64,000 bases of DNA from an uncultured Eubacterium sp. Lineage in GTDB: Bacteria > Bacillota > Clostridia > Lachnospirales > Lachnospiraceae. Under the pieces are notes generated by a model. It was not told the DNA's origin and did not search any database. It saw nothing but the letters and a program-made list of their open reading frames with translations. Where the stretch lies: assembly GCA_910586445.1 (NCBI GenBank), contig CAJUHV010000011.1, positions 1-64,000 on the forward strand. Direction: 5' to 3'. Both the position numbers and the translations under genes were made by a program. Positions 42,921 through 52,909 of the stretch are shown here, piece by piece (position 1 is the stretch's first letter; every line of letters begins with the position of its first letter).

Positions 42921-45161
42921 TTAACCGTTCATTGGATTAAAGTCAAACTGTATGCATACTTTTTTCCATTCTGCTGCATGAAGCAGCTTTTTTTCCAAGA
43001 AATCCTTGACTTTTATTAAAATCTGGTAATCCGGGTGCTTTAAGTACATCACACGCCGATACACATCATTTATTTTGGCAACCGGGGCGTCCGCAGGGCC
43101 TATCATCTGAAATGCCGCCCATACGCGGTCATCCCTGCCCTTTTTCAGCTCTCCTTGTATCCAGGCTGCGATCTGCTCCATGCATGCCGCCGCCTCTTCC
43201 ATAACTTTCCCCGCTGCCAGTATATGCAGCATATTCCACGCCGGAGGATAATTCATCATCCTGCGGTATAAAATCTCTTTCTGGTAAAACGTCTCATAGT
43301 CCTGTGCCTCTGCCGCCTGTATGCTGAAATGGTCAGGCTGATAGGTCTGGATCACGACCGCTCCCGCCTTACTCCCGCGCCCTGCACGGCCTGCTGCCTG
43401 CGTGACCAGCTGAAACGTGCGCTCTGCCGCCCGGTAATCGCTGACATTTAAAGACAGATCCGCTGCCAGTACGCCCACCAGCGTCACGTCTGCAAAATCA
43501 TGGCCTTTGACAATCATCTGCGTGCCGATCAATATATCTGCCTTATGCTGCGCAAATGCAGACAGAATCTGCTCATACGAATCCTTCGTGCGCGTCGTGT
43601 CAAAATCCATCCTAAGAATCCGCGCCTTTGGAAAACGCTGCGCGGTCAGCTCCTGAATCTTTTGCGTGCCTGCCTTAAACCCGCCGATATATTTCGATCC
43701 GCAGGCCGGACAGCTTGAAACCATCGGTGTCTCATAGCCGCAGTAATGGCAGATCAGCCTGCCGTTTTTATGCTGGCTGAGCGATACGTCGCAGTGGGGG
43801 CAGCGCATCACGCTGCCGCATTCCCTGCATGAGACAATACCTGCTATGCCCCTCCGGTTTAAAAACAGCATAATCTGCTGATTTTTTTCCAGGCGGTCTT
43901 CGATCAGCTGCTGCAGCCTCCGGCTTAAAATCGAACGGTTGCCCGCTTTCAGCTCTGCGCGCAGGTCGATCGTCTCGCAGTGCGCAAGCGGCTGCTTTTG
44001 GGCACGCTGCATTAAGCGCAGCAGCACATACTCGCCATTTTGTGCCCGGTAAAAGCTCTCGATGGAAGGCGTTGCCGAGCCGAGCACCACGCTTGCCCCT
44101 GCCATTTCTGCCCTTGCCCGTGCGGTCTCCCTCGCATGGTATTTCGGCACGGCTTCGCTCTTATAACTGTTTTCATGTTCTTCGTCTATAATAATAAACC
44201 CTAAATTTGAAAACGGTGTGAACAGAGCACTTCTCGGGCCGATCATAATATCTATATCGCCGTTTTTTGCCCGTTCCAGCTGGTCGTAGCGCTCGCCGGG
44301 CGACAGCTTGGAATGCAGGATCGATACCCGGTCGCCAAAGCGCTCATAAAACCTCCTGACGGTCTGAAAAGTAAGTGCAATCTCTGGAATCAGCATAATG
44401 CACTGCCTGCCGCAGGACGCCGCATGTGCAATCAGCTCCATATACACCTCTGTCTTTCCGCTGCCCGTGACTCCGTGTATCAGATATGTATGCTGCCTGC
44501 CTGCATCAAATTCTCCCAGAATATGCGCCACGGCCTCTTTTTGTTCGCTGTTTAAACAGACCCTGCAGCTTTTTTCCGAGATCTTAGAAACAGGATTGCG
44601 GTAATACTGCTCACGCACGACCTTTACAATGCCTTTTTCCTGCAGGTTTCTTATAACCGCAGACGAAATGCCCAGATCTTTTGTCAGGTGCGCATACGGC
44701 TGGACCGCGCATTCCATCAGCTCTGCCAACAGCTTTGCCTGCGCGCTGCGGTGCCTGCGCAGGCATTCTGCATACATGCTCTTTGCCTGTTCGGGCGGAC
44801 ACAGAAGGCTGACCTGCTTTTTTTCCTTCTGCGGCTGGCTGCGCTTTACAGGAAGTACGGTTTTTAAAGCCTGATTCATCGTACCTCCGTAATTTTTACG
44901 CAGCCATGCAGCCAGTGCGATCAACTGTGACTCAATCGCTACCGAATCCCTTATAACCGATAAAACAGGCTTTATTTTAGACACCTCATATTCTGGTATA
45001 TCCGTCAGCTCAATAATATACCCGGTCAGCCTGCGGTTTCCAAACGGCACCTGCACGCGCATGCCCTCCAAAAGCTGCCCCTCCAGCTCCTCCGGCACCA
45101 GATACTGAAATGTCTTATCTACTTTTTCATGTGAAATATCTACAATAATATTTGCATACAA
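42921..45161 (-). CDS. priA: Primosomal replication helicase PriA
   Basis: A 746-residue 3'-5' DNA helicase that restarts stalled forks. Features: N-terminal 3'-end-binding domain (IIVDISHEKVDKTFQYLVP), Walker A GVTGSGKTEVYM (near 235), DEEH box, eight zinc cysteines in CRECGSVMRCPHC ... CHYCG ... CPACGS, and the helicase end QAAGRAGRG. The start is TTG at 45161: AGGAAGGAA stands about 10 bases upstream and the protein then begins MYANIIVDIS as in homologues. It begins 15 bases after the murE stop. Confidence 0.95.
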   Translation of the reverse strand: MYANIIVDISHEKVDKTFQYLVPEELEGQLLEGMRVQVPFGNRRLTGYIIELTDIPEYEVSKIKPVLSVIRDSVAIESQLIALAAWLRKNYGGTMNQALKTVLPVKRSQPQKEKKQVSLLCPPEQAKSMYAECLRRHRSAQAKLLAELMECAVQPYAHLTKDLGISSAVIRNLQEKGIVKVVREQYYRNPVSKISEKSCRVCLNSEQKEAVAHILGEFDAGRQHTYLIHGVTGSGKTEVYMELIAHAASCGRQCIMLIPEIALTFQTVRRFYERFGDRVSILHSKLSPGERYDQLERAKNGDIDIMIGPRSALFTPFSNLGFIIIDEEHENSYKSEAVPKYHARETARARAEMAGASVVLGSATPSIESFYRAQNGEYVLLRLMQRAQKQPLAHCETIDLRAELKAGNRSILSRRLQQLIEDRLEKNQQIMLFLNRRGIAGIVSCRECGSVMRCPHCDVSLSQHKNGRLICHYCGYETPMVSSCPACGSKYIGGFKAGTQKIQELTAQRFPKARILRMDFDTTRTKDSYEQILSAFAQHKADILIGTQMIVKGHDFADVTLVGVLAADLSLNVSDYRAAERTFQLVTQAAGRAGRGSKAGAVVIQTYQPDHFSIQAAEAQDYETFYQKEILYRRMMNYPPAWNMLHILAAGKVMEEAAACMEQIAAWIQGELKKGRDDRVWAAFQMIGPADAPVAKINDVYRRVMYLKHPDYQILIKVKDFLEKKLLHAAEWKKVCIQFDFNPMNG

Positions 45162-45176
45162 AAGCTTCGTTCCTTC

Positions 45177-46637
45177 CTAATATATGGATCTTAGAATCTC
45201 TGCAATCAAATCCCTTTCATCCATTGGATATTTTACGCCTTTGATTTCCTGATAATCCTCATGGCCCTTTCCTGCCAGTACAATTACATCTTTCGGTTTT
45301 CCATGCGTGATTGCATACCGTATCGCTTCTTTACGGTCAATGATCTCGACATATGCGCCGTCGGTTTTTGCAATGCCTGTTTTAATATCGTCTATGATCG
45401 CCTGCGGATCTTCATCACGCGGATTATCAGATGTTATAATGCTTAAATCCGCCAGAGAGCCGGACACCTCGCCCATCTCATACCGGCGCAGCCTGCTCCT
45501 GTTGCCGCCGCAGCCAAACAGGCACACCAGCCTGCCTGGCTCATATTCACGCAGTGTTGTAAGAAGGCTCTTTAAGCTCATTGCATTATGCGCATAGTCG
45601 ATCATCAGCGTAAAATCATCCGACACCTTAACCATCTCAATGCGCCCTTTGACCTTTGCCTGCCTTAGAGCCTTCTTCATATTTTCGGCAGGCACCTTAA
45701 AATGACGGCAGACCGCGATCGCCGTCAGCGAATTATAGACGCTGAACCTGCCCGGCACATCGATTTCCACATCCATCTCACACAGCCCCGCTACATGGTA
45801 GGCTGCGCCTAAATACCCCGGCTTGTGGATCAGCTTTACGTCCTCTGCCCTAAGATCCGCCTCTTTGGAAAATCCATATGTCTCAATCTCACACGTGTGC
45901 CCTTTGATTACCTGATGTGCATGCACATCATCTATATTGATAATCCCCATCCTGCACTGGCGAAACAGCATGCCCTTGCATGCCATATATTCCTCAAAGC
46001 TCGCATGTTCATTCGGGCCGATATGATCCGGCTCCAGGTTTGTAAAAATACCGATGTCAAACAAAAAGCCGCCTACACGGTGCATCATAAGTCCCTGCGA
46101 CGATACCTCCATAACACAGGTATCGCAGCCTGCCTCTACCATTCTGCGGAAATATTCCTGTACAAGATAGGATTCTGGTGTCGTATTTGCCGCCGGGATA
46201 TGCTCATCACCGATTACCGCTTCTATCGTACCGATCAGGCCGACTTTAGAGCCTGTGCTTTCAAGGATCGATTTGATCATATATGTCGTAGTCGTCTTTC
46301 CCTTCGTGCCGGTAATGCCGATTGTCCTAAGCTGCCTGGCCGGATGGCCGAACCACGCAGCCGAAAGCTCAGCCAGCGCAAGCCTCGTATCTTCTACCAG
46401 CACTGCCGTCATGCCCGCAGGGATACTGACCTTTCGTTCTACAACTACGGCTGCCGCCTGTTTTTCAGCTGCCTCTCCGATACAGTCATGCCCGTCAAAC
46501 GAGGCACCGCGTATGCATACAAATACACATCCGGGCACAATCTTTCTGGAATCGTAGACCAAAGCTGAAAGCTCCTGATCCATGCTGCCTGCCAGAAGCC
46601 GGCAGCTTAAATGCTCCGTCATTGTTTTCAGCGTCAT
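45177..46637 (-). CDS. murE: UDP-MurNAc-tripeptide synthetase MurE, meso-DAP type
   Basis: A 486-residue Mur ligase that adds the third amino acid to UDP-MurNAc-L-Ala-D-Glu. ATP-binding GITGTKGKTTTTYM is near 110. The specificity motif is DNPR in TSDNPRDEDPQAI, which marks meso-diaminopimelate rather than lysine enzymes. GHEDYQ near the end is also typical. The frame runs back to 46796, but CGGAGG lies 7 bases before the ATG at 46637, so I use that start. It leads the priA-def-fmt run. Confidence 0.95.
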   Translation of the reverse strand: MTLKTMTEHLSCRLLAGSMDQELSALVYDSRKIVPGCVFVCIRGASFDGHDCIGEAAEKQAAAVVVERKVSIPAGMTAVLVEDTRLALAELSAAWFGHPARQLRTIGITGTKGKTTTTYMIKSILESTGSKVGLIGTIEAVIGDEHIPAANTTPESYLVQEYFRRMVEAGCDTCVMEVSSQGLMMHRVGGFLFDIGIFTNLEPDHIGPNEHASFEEYMACKGMLFRQCRMGIINIDDVHAHQVIKGHTCEIETYGFSKEADLRAEDVKLIHKPGYLGAAYHVAGLCEMDVEIDVPGRFSVYNSLTAIAVCRHFKVPAENMKKALRQAKVKGRIEMVKVSDDFTLMIDYAHNAMSLKSLLTTLREYEPGRLVCLFGCGGNRSRLRRYEMGEVSGSLADLSIITSDNPRDEDPQAIIDDIKTGIAKTDGAYVEIIDRKEAIRYAITHGKPKDVIVLAGKGHEDYQEIKGVKYPMDERDLIAEILRSIY

Positions 46638-46833
46638 AATATTACCTCCGATTTTCTGCTTATTGATATTTATGTCGTAGAAATCATCGCTGCTTTTGCG
46701 TACAGCATTTCTATTATATATATGCACAATCTGCCCCAATTCTCCCACCGCTATTATAACGATTTTTCCAATCATACTCAAGCAAATTTCACACAAACGT
46801 ATAAATCCCCGGTTCCTGCATATCCTACCTCAC

Positions 46834-47232
46834 ATGAGACGATTACAAAACTTTTTAATCTGCGGCCTGACGGGCTGGTGCATGGAAATATTATTTACAT
46901 CTACCGGGTGCATTGCAAGGCATGACAAACGCATGATGGGGCAGACTTCTCTGTGGATGTTTCCTATATACGGCATGGCAGCAGTTATTGAGCCGGTATC
47001 CCGCCGCCTGGCCAGCTGTCCCGCGCTCCTTCGAGGTGCGATCTATAGTATCGGCATATTTACCGGAGAATATTTAAGCGGCAGCTTTTTAAAAAAACAT
47101 AAAATGTGCCCCTGGGACTACAGTAAGGCAAAAGCAAACATCAACGGGCTGATCCGCCTTGATTATGCGCCTCTGTGGATGTTTGCAGGCCTGACATTTG
47201 AAAAAATTCTGACAATTTCCAATGGAAAATAA
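46834..47232 (+). CDS. CmpB-like membrane protein (putative ABC-transporter type IV family)
   Basis: A 132-residue membrane protein of the PF06541 family (labelled putative ABC transporter type IV, with no proven transport role). Family features are FLICGLTGWCMEILFT at the start, GQTSLWMFPIYGMAAVIEPV, TGEYLSGSFLKKHKMCPWDYS and LDYAPLWMFAGLTFEKI. Four hydrophobic segments. Homologues begin at this methionine (MRRLQNFL); the frame extends to 46696 but that part is not membrane-like. No good ribosome site precedes 46834, so the start is uncertain. Function unknown. Confidence 0.75.
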   Translation: MRRLQNFLICGLTGWCMEILFTSTGCIARHDKRMMGQTSLWMFPIYGMAAVIEPVSRRLASCPALLRGAIYSIGIFTGEYLSGSFLKKHKMCPWDYSKAKANINGLIRLDYAPLWMFAGLTFEKILTISNGK

Positions 47233-47243
47233 CGGATTCAGTC

Positions 47244-47272
47244 TTGAATTTTGCGATCCTATAGTATATGAT
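47244..47272 (+). promoter_or_regulatory. Promoter of pyrBI
   Basis: TTGAAT (47244-47249), 17 bases, TATGAT (47267-47272). The leader of about 50 bases has no PyrR-type attenuator. CTTGAATTTTG (47243-47253) is repeated inverted as CAAAATTCAAG (47309-47319), next to the AAGGAGG of pyrB. Confidence 0.7.
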
Positions 47273-47330
47273 TGTAAAAATGCCCATCAACTGGATATTT
47301 TAAATAGTCAAAATTCAAGGAGGTCAACTC

Positions 47331-48251
47331 ATGAAGCACTTACTTAATCCATTGGATTTTACCGTTACCGAACTAGAATCACTGTTAAAGCTGGCAAATG
47401 CAATCGAAGCAGATCCTTCCAGATACGCACATGCCTGCGAAGGCAAAAAGCTGGCTACCTGCTTTTATGAACCAAGCACAAGAACCCGGCTCAGCTTTGA
47501 AGCTGCCATGATCAACCTCGGCGGCAGCGTCATAGGATTTGCCAGCGGCGACAACAGCTCTGCCGCAAAAGGGGAAAGCGTATCGGATACGATCCGCGTC
47601 ATTTCCTGTTATGCAGATATCTGTGCCATCCGCCATCCAAAAGAAGGTGCAGCGCTCGTTGCCAGCAGCCGCTCTTCGATTCCAGTTATCAATGCCGGTG
47701 ACGGAGGACACCAGCACCCTACCCAGACACTTACTGATTTATTGACGATCTATTCTCTGAAAGGCCATTTTGACCACTTAAAAGTCGGTCTCTGCGGCGA
47801 CCTAAAGTTTGGCCGTACCGTCCATTCTCTTATCGATGCCCTGATCCGCTATGACGGTGTAGAATTTATATTGATTTCACCGGAAGAGCTGCGTGTGCCG
47901 GGCTATATCCGTGAAGATCTGCTGGATGCCAATCAGATTCCATATAAAGAGGTAGAACGCTTAGAAGACGCCTTATCAGAGCTTGACCTGCTCTATATGA
48001 CCCGCGTACAGAAGGAACGCTTCTTTAATGAAGAGGATTATATCCGCATGAAAGATTTTTACATTCTGGACAAGGCCAAAATGGAGCTGGCGCCTAAAGA
48101 CATGCTGGTACTGCACCCGCTGCCACGCGTCAATGAAATAGCTGTCGAGGTAGACGACGACCCAAGGGCTGTCTATTTCAAACAGGCACAGTATGGCGTC
48201 TATGTCCGTATGGCACTGATCCTGACACTGCTTGACATTCATATTGACTAA
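47331..48251 (+). CDS. pyrB: Aspartate carbamoyltransferase catalytic chain
   Basis: A 306-residue enzyme of pyrimidine synthesis, joining carbamoyl phosphate and aspartate. The carbamoyl-phosphate loop is STRTRLSFE (about 52-60); the [11 protein letters not shown] and HPLPRVNEI motifs are present. AAGGAGG precedes the ATG. It is followed by pyrI, which gives the E. coli-like allosteric holoenzyme, rather than the PyrR-controlled single-chain type of Bacillus. Confidence 0.97.
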   Translation: MKHLLNPLDFTVTELESLLKLANAIEADPSRYAHACEGKKLATCFYEPSTRTRLSFEAAMINLGGSVIGFASGDNSSAAKGESVSDTIRVISCYADICAIRHPKEGAALVASSRSSIPVINAGDGGHQHPTQTLTDLLTIYSLKGHFDHLKVGLCGDLKFGRTVHSLIDALIRYDGVEFILISPEELRVPGYIREDLLDANQIPYKEVERLEDALSELDLLYMTRVQKERFFNEEDYIRMKDFYILDKAKMELAPKDMLVLHPLPRVNEIAVEVDDDPRAVYFKQAQYGVYVRMALILTLLDIHID

Positions 48252-48272
48252 CGAAAAAGGAGGGATTATCCT

Positions 48273-48713
48273 ATGCTTAATATCAGTGGAATTCTTGAAG
48301 GTTTTGTCTTAGACCATATTCAGGCCGGCATGAGCCTGCAGATTTATCATGACCTAAAACTGGACACCTTAGACTGCTGTGTAGCCATTATCAAAAACGC
48401 CAAAAGCAGCAAGATGGGCAAAAAGGACATTATCAAGGTAGAATGCCCGATTGATGCCCTAGATTTGGACATCCTTGGATTTATTGACCATAATATCACG
48501 GTAAATATTATTAAAAATGAAAAGATTGTAGAAAAAAGACCTCTTTCTCTTCCAAAAGAAATACGAAATGTGATCCGCTGCAGAAATCCACGGTGCATCA
48601 CTTCTGTCGAGCAGGGACTAGACCAGATCTTTACACTGACAGATGCCGAAAAGCCGGTATACCGCTGTAAATACTGTGAAACAAAATTTAAAGGACGGCG
48701 CAGGGTCGGCTGA
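48273..48713 (+). CDS. pyrI: Aspartate carbamoyltransferase regulatory chain
   Basis: A 146-residue regulatory subunit. The N-terminal nucleotide-binding domain (about 1-95) binds CTP/ATP, and the C-terminal zinc domain has the four cysteines CRNPRC ... CKYC that contact PyrB. It begins 21 bases after pyrB, with AAAGGAGGG before the ATG. It lets CTP inhibit the pathway. Confidence 0.96.
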   Translation: MLNISGILEGFVLDHIQAGMSLQIYHDLKLDTLDCCVAIIKNAKSSKMGKKDIIKVECPIDALDLDILGFIDHNITVNIIKNEKIVEKRPLSLPKEIRNVIRCRNPRCITSVEQGLDQIFTLTDAEKPVYRCKYCETKFKGRRRVG

Positions 48714-48767
48714 TAGATACATATACACCCTGTAAACGTATGCAGCAGAACTTTATTGTCATAAATA

Positions 48768-48809
48768 ACGGCCATGCGGACGCTGGGTTGGAGACGTCCG
48801 CACAGCCGT
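48768..48809. terminator. Two-way hairpin between pyrI and malQ
   Basis: TGCGGACG (48775-48782) pairs perfectly with CGTCCGCA (48795-48802), extended by ACGGC/GCCGT across a CA/CA bulge. T-runs are weak, but the position between convergent genes fits a shared terminator. Confidence 0.65.
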
Positions 48810-48819
48810 ATCATGCTGC

Positions 48820-50487
48820 TTACTGCTTCTTTTTCACATCAGATTTTTTTACCGGACTCTGGACCTTATCCGTTTTTTCATCTAATGTCTTATTTGATTT
48901 TTGATCCGGTTTTTGATCCGGTTTCTGATCTGATTTCTGATCTGATTTTCTTTCTGCCTTCTTTCCAGACTTTTCCTCCAGACGCGCTGACGGGACAGGC
49001 ATCCTGCCGTACGTCTTTGTCATGCTTTTCATCAGCAGTCCGGCCTGCGTCGTCAGCTGGTCCGGCAGCAGCCTCCATCTCCAGTTTTTGCCGAGCGTGG
49101 AAGGCTCATTGATTCTGGCATGATTATCCAGAATCAGATAGTCCTGCATTGGAACGATACATATTTTTGCCGCGCTTGACTGTGCCAGCCGTATAATCTC
49201 AACAACCATTTCGCTCGGATCTGCAATTTTGCGTCCGATATACTTTTCAATCAAGCCATAATCTGCCTTAGGAATCGTACCGAGCCAGCCGTACAGTGTC
49301 TCGTTATCATGTGTACCGGTATATACGACACAGTTTTTGTCATAATTATACGGCAGATAATCGTTTGTGCCGCTGGAGTCTCTGGCATCAAACGCAAACT
49401 CCAACACCTTCATATTGGGAAATCCGCTGGCACGTACCATTTCGCGGACAGTATCGGTAATCAGTCCCAGATCCTCTACAATGATGTTTAAGTCTCCAAG
49501 CGCGTCTTTTAATGCCTCAAACAGTCCCATGCCCGGCCCCTTTTTCCAGACGCCGTACTCTGCCGTCTCATCGCCTGCCGGAATCGCATAGTATTCGTCA
49601 AAGCCGCGGAAATGGTCAATGCGGATCAGATCATACATTTTATAGCATGCCGATACGCGGCGTATCCACCACTCATACTTTGTCTGCTTATGATAATGCC
49701 AGTCATACAACGGGTTGCCCCACAGCTGTCCGGTCGCAGAAAATGCATCCGGCGGACAGCCTGCTACTGCTATCGGCTTGCGGTCCTGTCCAAACTGGAA
49801 TAACTCAGGCTCAGCCCATGCATCCGCACTGTCCAGCGCCACATAGATCGGAATATCCCCAATGATACGGATTCCCTGTTCATTGGCATAGTTTTTTAAT
49901 TCCTCCCACTGGCTGAAAAATTCATACTGCAGATATTCATAAAACCGTATGGATTTTTTCAGCTTCTCCTGATATTCCTTTAATGCCTCCGGCTGCCTCA
50001 GGCGAATATCATCCGGCCACTCTACCCAGCTTTTTCCGTTAAAATTATCCTTTAATGCCATAAAAAATGCATAATTCGACAGCCACACGGACTCCTGTAT
50101 CCGAAACCTGCGGAAATCCGCATCCGTTTCTGCTTCGAAACGTTCAAATGCTTTTTTTAACAGCCGGTAGCGTACCCGGTACATTTTACCATAGTCGATA
50201 TCCGACGGCTCACTGCCAAAATCACACGCATCGCAGTCCCTCCTGCGCAGCAGTCCCTTTTGAATCAGCTTTTCCAGGCTGATAAAATAAGGATTGCCTG
50301 CAAATGTCGAAAATGACTGGTATGGAGAATCACCATAGCTGGTCTGGCCCAGCGGCAGAATCTGCCAGAAACTCTGCCCATTTTTCTTTAAAAAATCTAT
50401 AAACTGGTACGCCTCTTTTGAAAAGCATCCAATTCCGTATTTGGATGACAGGCTGCTCACCGGGAGCAGCACTCCACTTGCCCGCAT
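48820..50487 (-). CDS. malQ: 4-alpha-glucanotransferase (amylomaltase), GH77, with a Lys/Asp/Gln tail
   Basis: A 555-residue GH77 disproportionating enzyme of glycogen and maltodextrin metabolism. The nucleophile Asp is in LIRIDHFRGFDEYY, the acid/base Glu in IIVEDLGLIT, and the third acid in YTGTHDNETL. The normal enzyme ends near residue 500. A charged tail of about 55 residues follows, built from SDQK/PDQK units (KSDQKSDQKPDQKPDQK) and ending VKKSDVKKKQ. AGGAGGG lies before the ATG at 50487. It follows glgP by 22 bases; together they shorten and rebuild alpha-1,4-glucans. Confidence 0.94.
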   Translation of the reverse strand: MRASGVLLPVSSLSSKYGIGCFSKEAYQFIDFLKKNGQSFWQILPLGQTSYGDSPYQSFSTFAGNPYFISLEKLIQKGLLRRRDCDACDFGSEPSDIDYGKMYRVRYRLLKKAFERFEAETDADFRRFRIQESVWLSNYAFFMALKDNFNGKSWVEWPDDIRLRQPEALKEYQEKLKKSIRFYEYLQYEFFSQWEELKNYANEQGIRIIGDIPIYVALDSADAWAEPELFQFGQDRKPIAVAGCPPDAFSATGQLWGNPLYDWHYHKQTKYEWWIRRVSACYKMYDLIRIDHFRGFDEYYAIPAGDETAEYGVWKKGPGMGLFEALKDALGDLNIIVEDLGLITDTVREMVRASGFPNMKVLEFAFDARDSSGTNDYLPYNYDKNCVVYTGTHDNETLYGWLGTIPKADYGLIEKYIGRKIADPSEMVVEIIRLAQSSAAKICIVPMQDYLILDNHARINEPSTLGKNWRWRLLPDQLTTQAGLLMKSMTKTYGRMPVPSARLEEKSGKKAERKSDQKSDQKPDQKPDQKSNKTLDEKTDKVQSPVKKSDVKKKQ

Positions 50488-50509
50488 CAAATCCCTCCTA
50501 ATCCGTATT

Positions 50510-52768
50510 TTATTTTTCTAGTTTCCAGATCTCGTCGTTATACTGCTCGATCGTACGGTCTGAAGAGAAAAATCCTGCCTTGCTGATATTTACCAGCATC
50601 TTCTTTGCCCAGTCCTTACGGTCTTCATAAGCAGCAAAGGTCTCATCCTTTGTCTTTACATAATCTTTAAAATCCGGGAATGTCATAAACCAGTCTTTGT
50701 TCAGCAGCTCATTATAAAGGCGGTTCAGGTTTTCCTCACTGCCCAGCTCTAACATTTTGTCACTGACAATAAAGTCCACTGCTTTTTTAAGGTCTTCGTC
50801 TTTTTCATAATAATCTCTGGATACATAATCCGCGCGTGCATAACGGTCAATGACCTCTTTGCTGGATTCACCGAATGTAAATATGTTTTCTTCGCCCACA
50901 AGATCTGCGATCTCTACGTTTGCGCCGTCTTTTGTGCCTAATGTCACAGCCCCGTTCAGCATAAATTTCATATTGCTCGTGCCGGAGGCCTCTTTCGAAG
51001 CAAGCGAAATCTGCTCCGATACATCACATGCCGGAATCAGCTTTTCAGCAAGCGTCACATTGTAATTTTCTACCATGACTACCTTTAGATACGGGCTTAC
51101 CTGCGGGTCACTGGCAATCAGCTCGGACAGGCACAAAATCAGGTGGATAATATCTTTTGCAATAATATACGCCGGGGCAGCTTTTGCTCCAAAAAATACA
51201 GTAATCGGACGTACCGGCAGCTTTCCGGATTTAATCTCGAAATACTTGTGGATCACGTACAATGCATTCATCTGCTGGCGCTTATATTCATGCAGGCGCT
51301 TGATCTGGATGTCAAATACAGAGTCCGCATTGATCTCAATTGCCTGCGTCTGTTTTAAATAATCGCGCAGAATCACTTTTCTGGCATCCTTAATCGCCAG
51401 CAGCTTCTCAAGTACCGCATCGTCATTGACAAATGCCGCCAGTTTTTCCAGCTCCATGGCATCCTTTTTAAATCCCGGCCCGATCAGCTCTTCGATCAAG
51501 CCTGTCAGCTGTGGATTGCAGTATAACAGCCAGCGTCGGAATGTAATTCCGTTTGTCTTATTGTTAAATTTTTCTGGATACAGCTTATAAAAATGATTCA
51601 GCTCCGTATCTTTTAAAATCTCTGTATGCAGTGCTGCCACGCCGTTCACACTTATGCCGTAATGGATGTCAATATGCGCCATGCATACACAGTTATCGCC
51701 GTTTATAATTGACACTGCCGGATCGTTGTATTTTTTATTTACCCGGTTATTTAATTCAAAAATAATCGGTACCAGCTGCGGCACTGCCTGCTGCATGAAA
51801 TGCATCGGCCATTTTTCCAGTGCTTCAGCCAGAATCGTATGGTTTGTATATGCGCAGGTCTTTGATACGACCTCAATCGCCTCATCTATCGTCATTCCGC
51901 GCTCCATCAAAAGACGGATCAGCTCTGGAATCACCATCGTCGGGTGCGTATCATTGATCTGCACCACTGCATAATCTGCCAGATCGTACAGATTAGAGCC
52001 TTTTGCCACACACTCATCCAGAATAAGCCTTGCAGCATTGGATACCATAAAATACTGCTGGTATACACGCAGCAGGCGGCCGTTTTCGTCGCTGTCATCA
52101 GGATATAAAAACAGTGTCAGGTTTTTTGCAAACTGTGTTTTGTCAAAATTGATGCCGTCATGCACCAAAGACTCGTCCACAGATTCCGCATCAAACAAAT
52201 GCAGCTTTGTTGTCCGGTTTTCATAGCCTACCACATCAATATCGTACATTCTGGACTGTATGGAAAACCCGCCGAAATGTATTTTATAAGTACGATCTGT
52301 ACGCGTCAGCCAGGACTGCTCTGTAATCCAGTGATTCGGCTCTTCCTTCTGCAGGTTATGTTCAAACACCTGCTTAAACAGGCCAAGATGATAGTTCAGT
52401 CCTACGCCGTCGCCGTTTAACCCAAGCGTTGCAATGGAATCCAAAAAGCATGCTGCCAGCCTGCCGAGCCCTCCGTTGCCGAGCGATGGCTCCGGCTCGA
52501 TTTCTTCAAGGTCAGCCATAGACTTTCCACACTTCTCCAGCTCCTTGTTTACCTCATCATATAATCCCAGATTAATCAGGTTGTTCGACAGCAGCTTGCC
52601 GATCAAAAATTCTGCGGAAATATAATACAGCTTTTTTTTGCCCTGGCTGCTTTCCTTTTCTTTTGCCTTCTCCTTGACATACCCTAAAAGACCTGCGTAA
52701 ATTTCCTCATTGGTACACTCGTCCATAAAACGGCCGAAACGGTTCTTCACATACTCATTTGCTGTCAT
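50510..52768 (-). CDS. glgP: Glycogen/starch phosphorylase
   Basis: A 752-residue GT35 phosphorylase that releases glucose-1-phosphate from glycogen or maltodextrin. The PLP lysine is in [15 protein letters not shown], and the PLP-phosphate region [10 protein letters not shown] is present. It is shorter than E. coli GlgP (about 815) at the N terminus, starting directly at [28 protein letters not shown] precedes the ATG. It forms an operon with malQ; other glycogen genes are not in the window. Confidence 0.95.
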   Translation of the reverse strand: MTANEYVKNRFGRFMDECTNEEIYAGLLGYVKEKAKEKESSQGKKKLYYISAEFLIGKLLSNNLINLGLYDEVNKELEKCGKSMADLEEIEPEPSLGNGGLGRLAACFLDSIATLGLNGDGVGLNYHLGLFKQVFEHNLQKEEPNHWITEQSWLTRTDRTYKIHFGGFSIQSRMYDIDVVGYENRTTKLHLFDAESVDESLVHDGINFDKTQFAKNLTLFLYPDDSDENGRLLRVYQQYFMVSNAARLILDECVAKGSNLYDLADYAVVQINDTHPTMVIPELIRLLMERGMTIDEAIEVVSKTCAYTNHTILAEALEKWPMHFMQQAVPQLVPIIFELNNRVNKKYNDPAVSIINGDNCVCMAHIDIHYGISVNGVAALHTEILKDTELNHFYKLYPEKFNNKTNGITFRRWLLYCNPQLTGLIEELIGPGFKKDAMELEKLAAFVNDDAVLEKLLAIKDARKVILRDYLKQTQAIEINADSVFDIQIKRLHEYKRQQMNALYVIHKYFEIKSGKLPVRPITVFFGAKAAPAYIIAKDIIHLILCLSELIASDPQVSPYLKVVMVENYNVTLAEKLIPACDVSEQISLASKEASGTSNMKFMLNGAVTLGTKDGANVEIADLVGEENIFTFGESSKEVIDRYARADYVSRDYYEKDEDLKKAVDFIVSDKMLELGSEENLNRLYNELLNKDWFMTFPDFKDYVKTKDETFAAYEDRKDWAKKMLVNISKAGFFSSDRTIEQYNDEIWKLEK

Positions 52769-52909
52769 TGTAATAACTTCCTCCTTATTTTAAGCGTGGC
52801 ATATATATTTACGCGTAACTTTTCTGTTTAAGCGTAATATATCTATGTCCGCATACTATACTACAATACTGCTGCCAGCCTGCCCAAAATATGCCCTTCT
52901 ACTGCCAGC

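Noticed and set aside
46696..46833. Longer start for the CmpB-like protein
   Set aside because: The added N-terminal residues are not membrane-like and homologues begin at MRRLQNFL-like sequence; the longer frame also overlaps the murE upstream region.
47385..47717. Minus-strand frame of 110 codons inside pyrB
   Set aside because: It is a shadow of the strongly conserved pyrB frame.
47331..48713. PyrR-controlled attenuator before pyrB
   Set aside because: The leader is about 50 bases with no anti-terminator or PyrR-binding loop, and pyrI is present for allosteric control.
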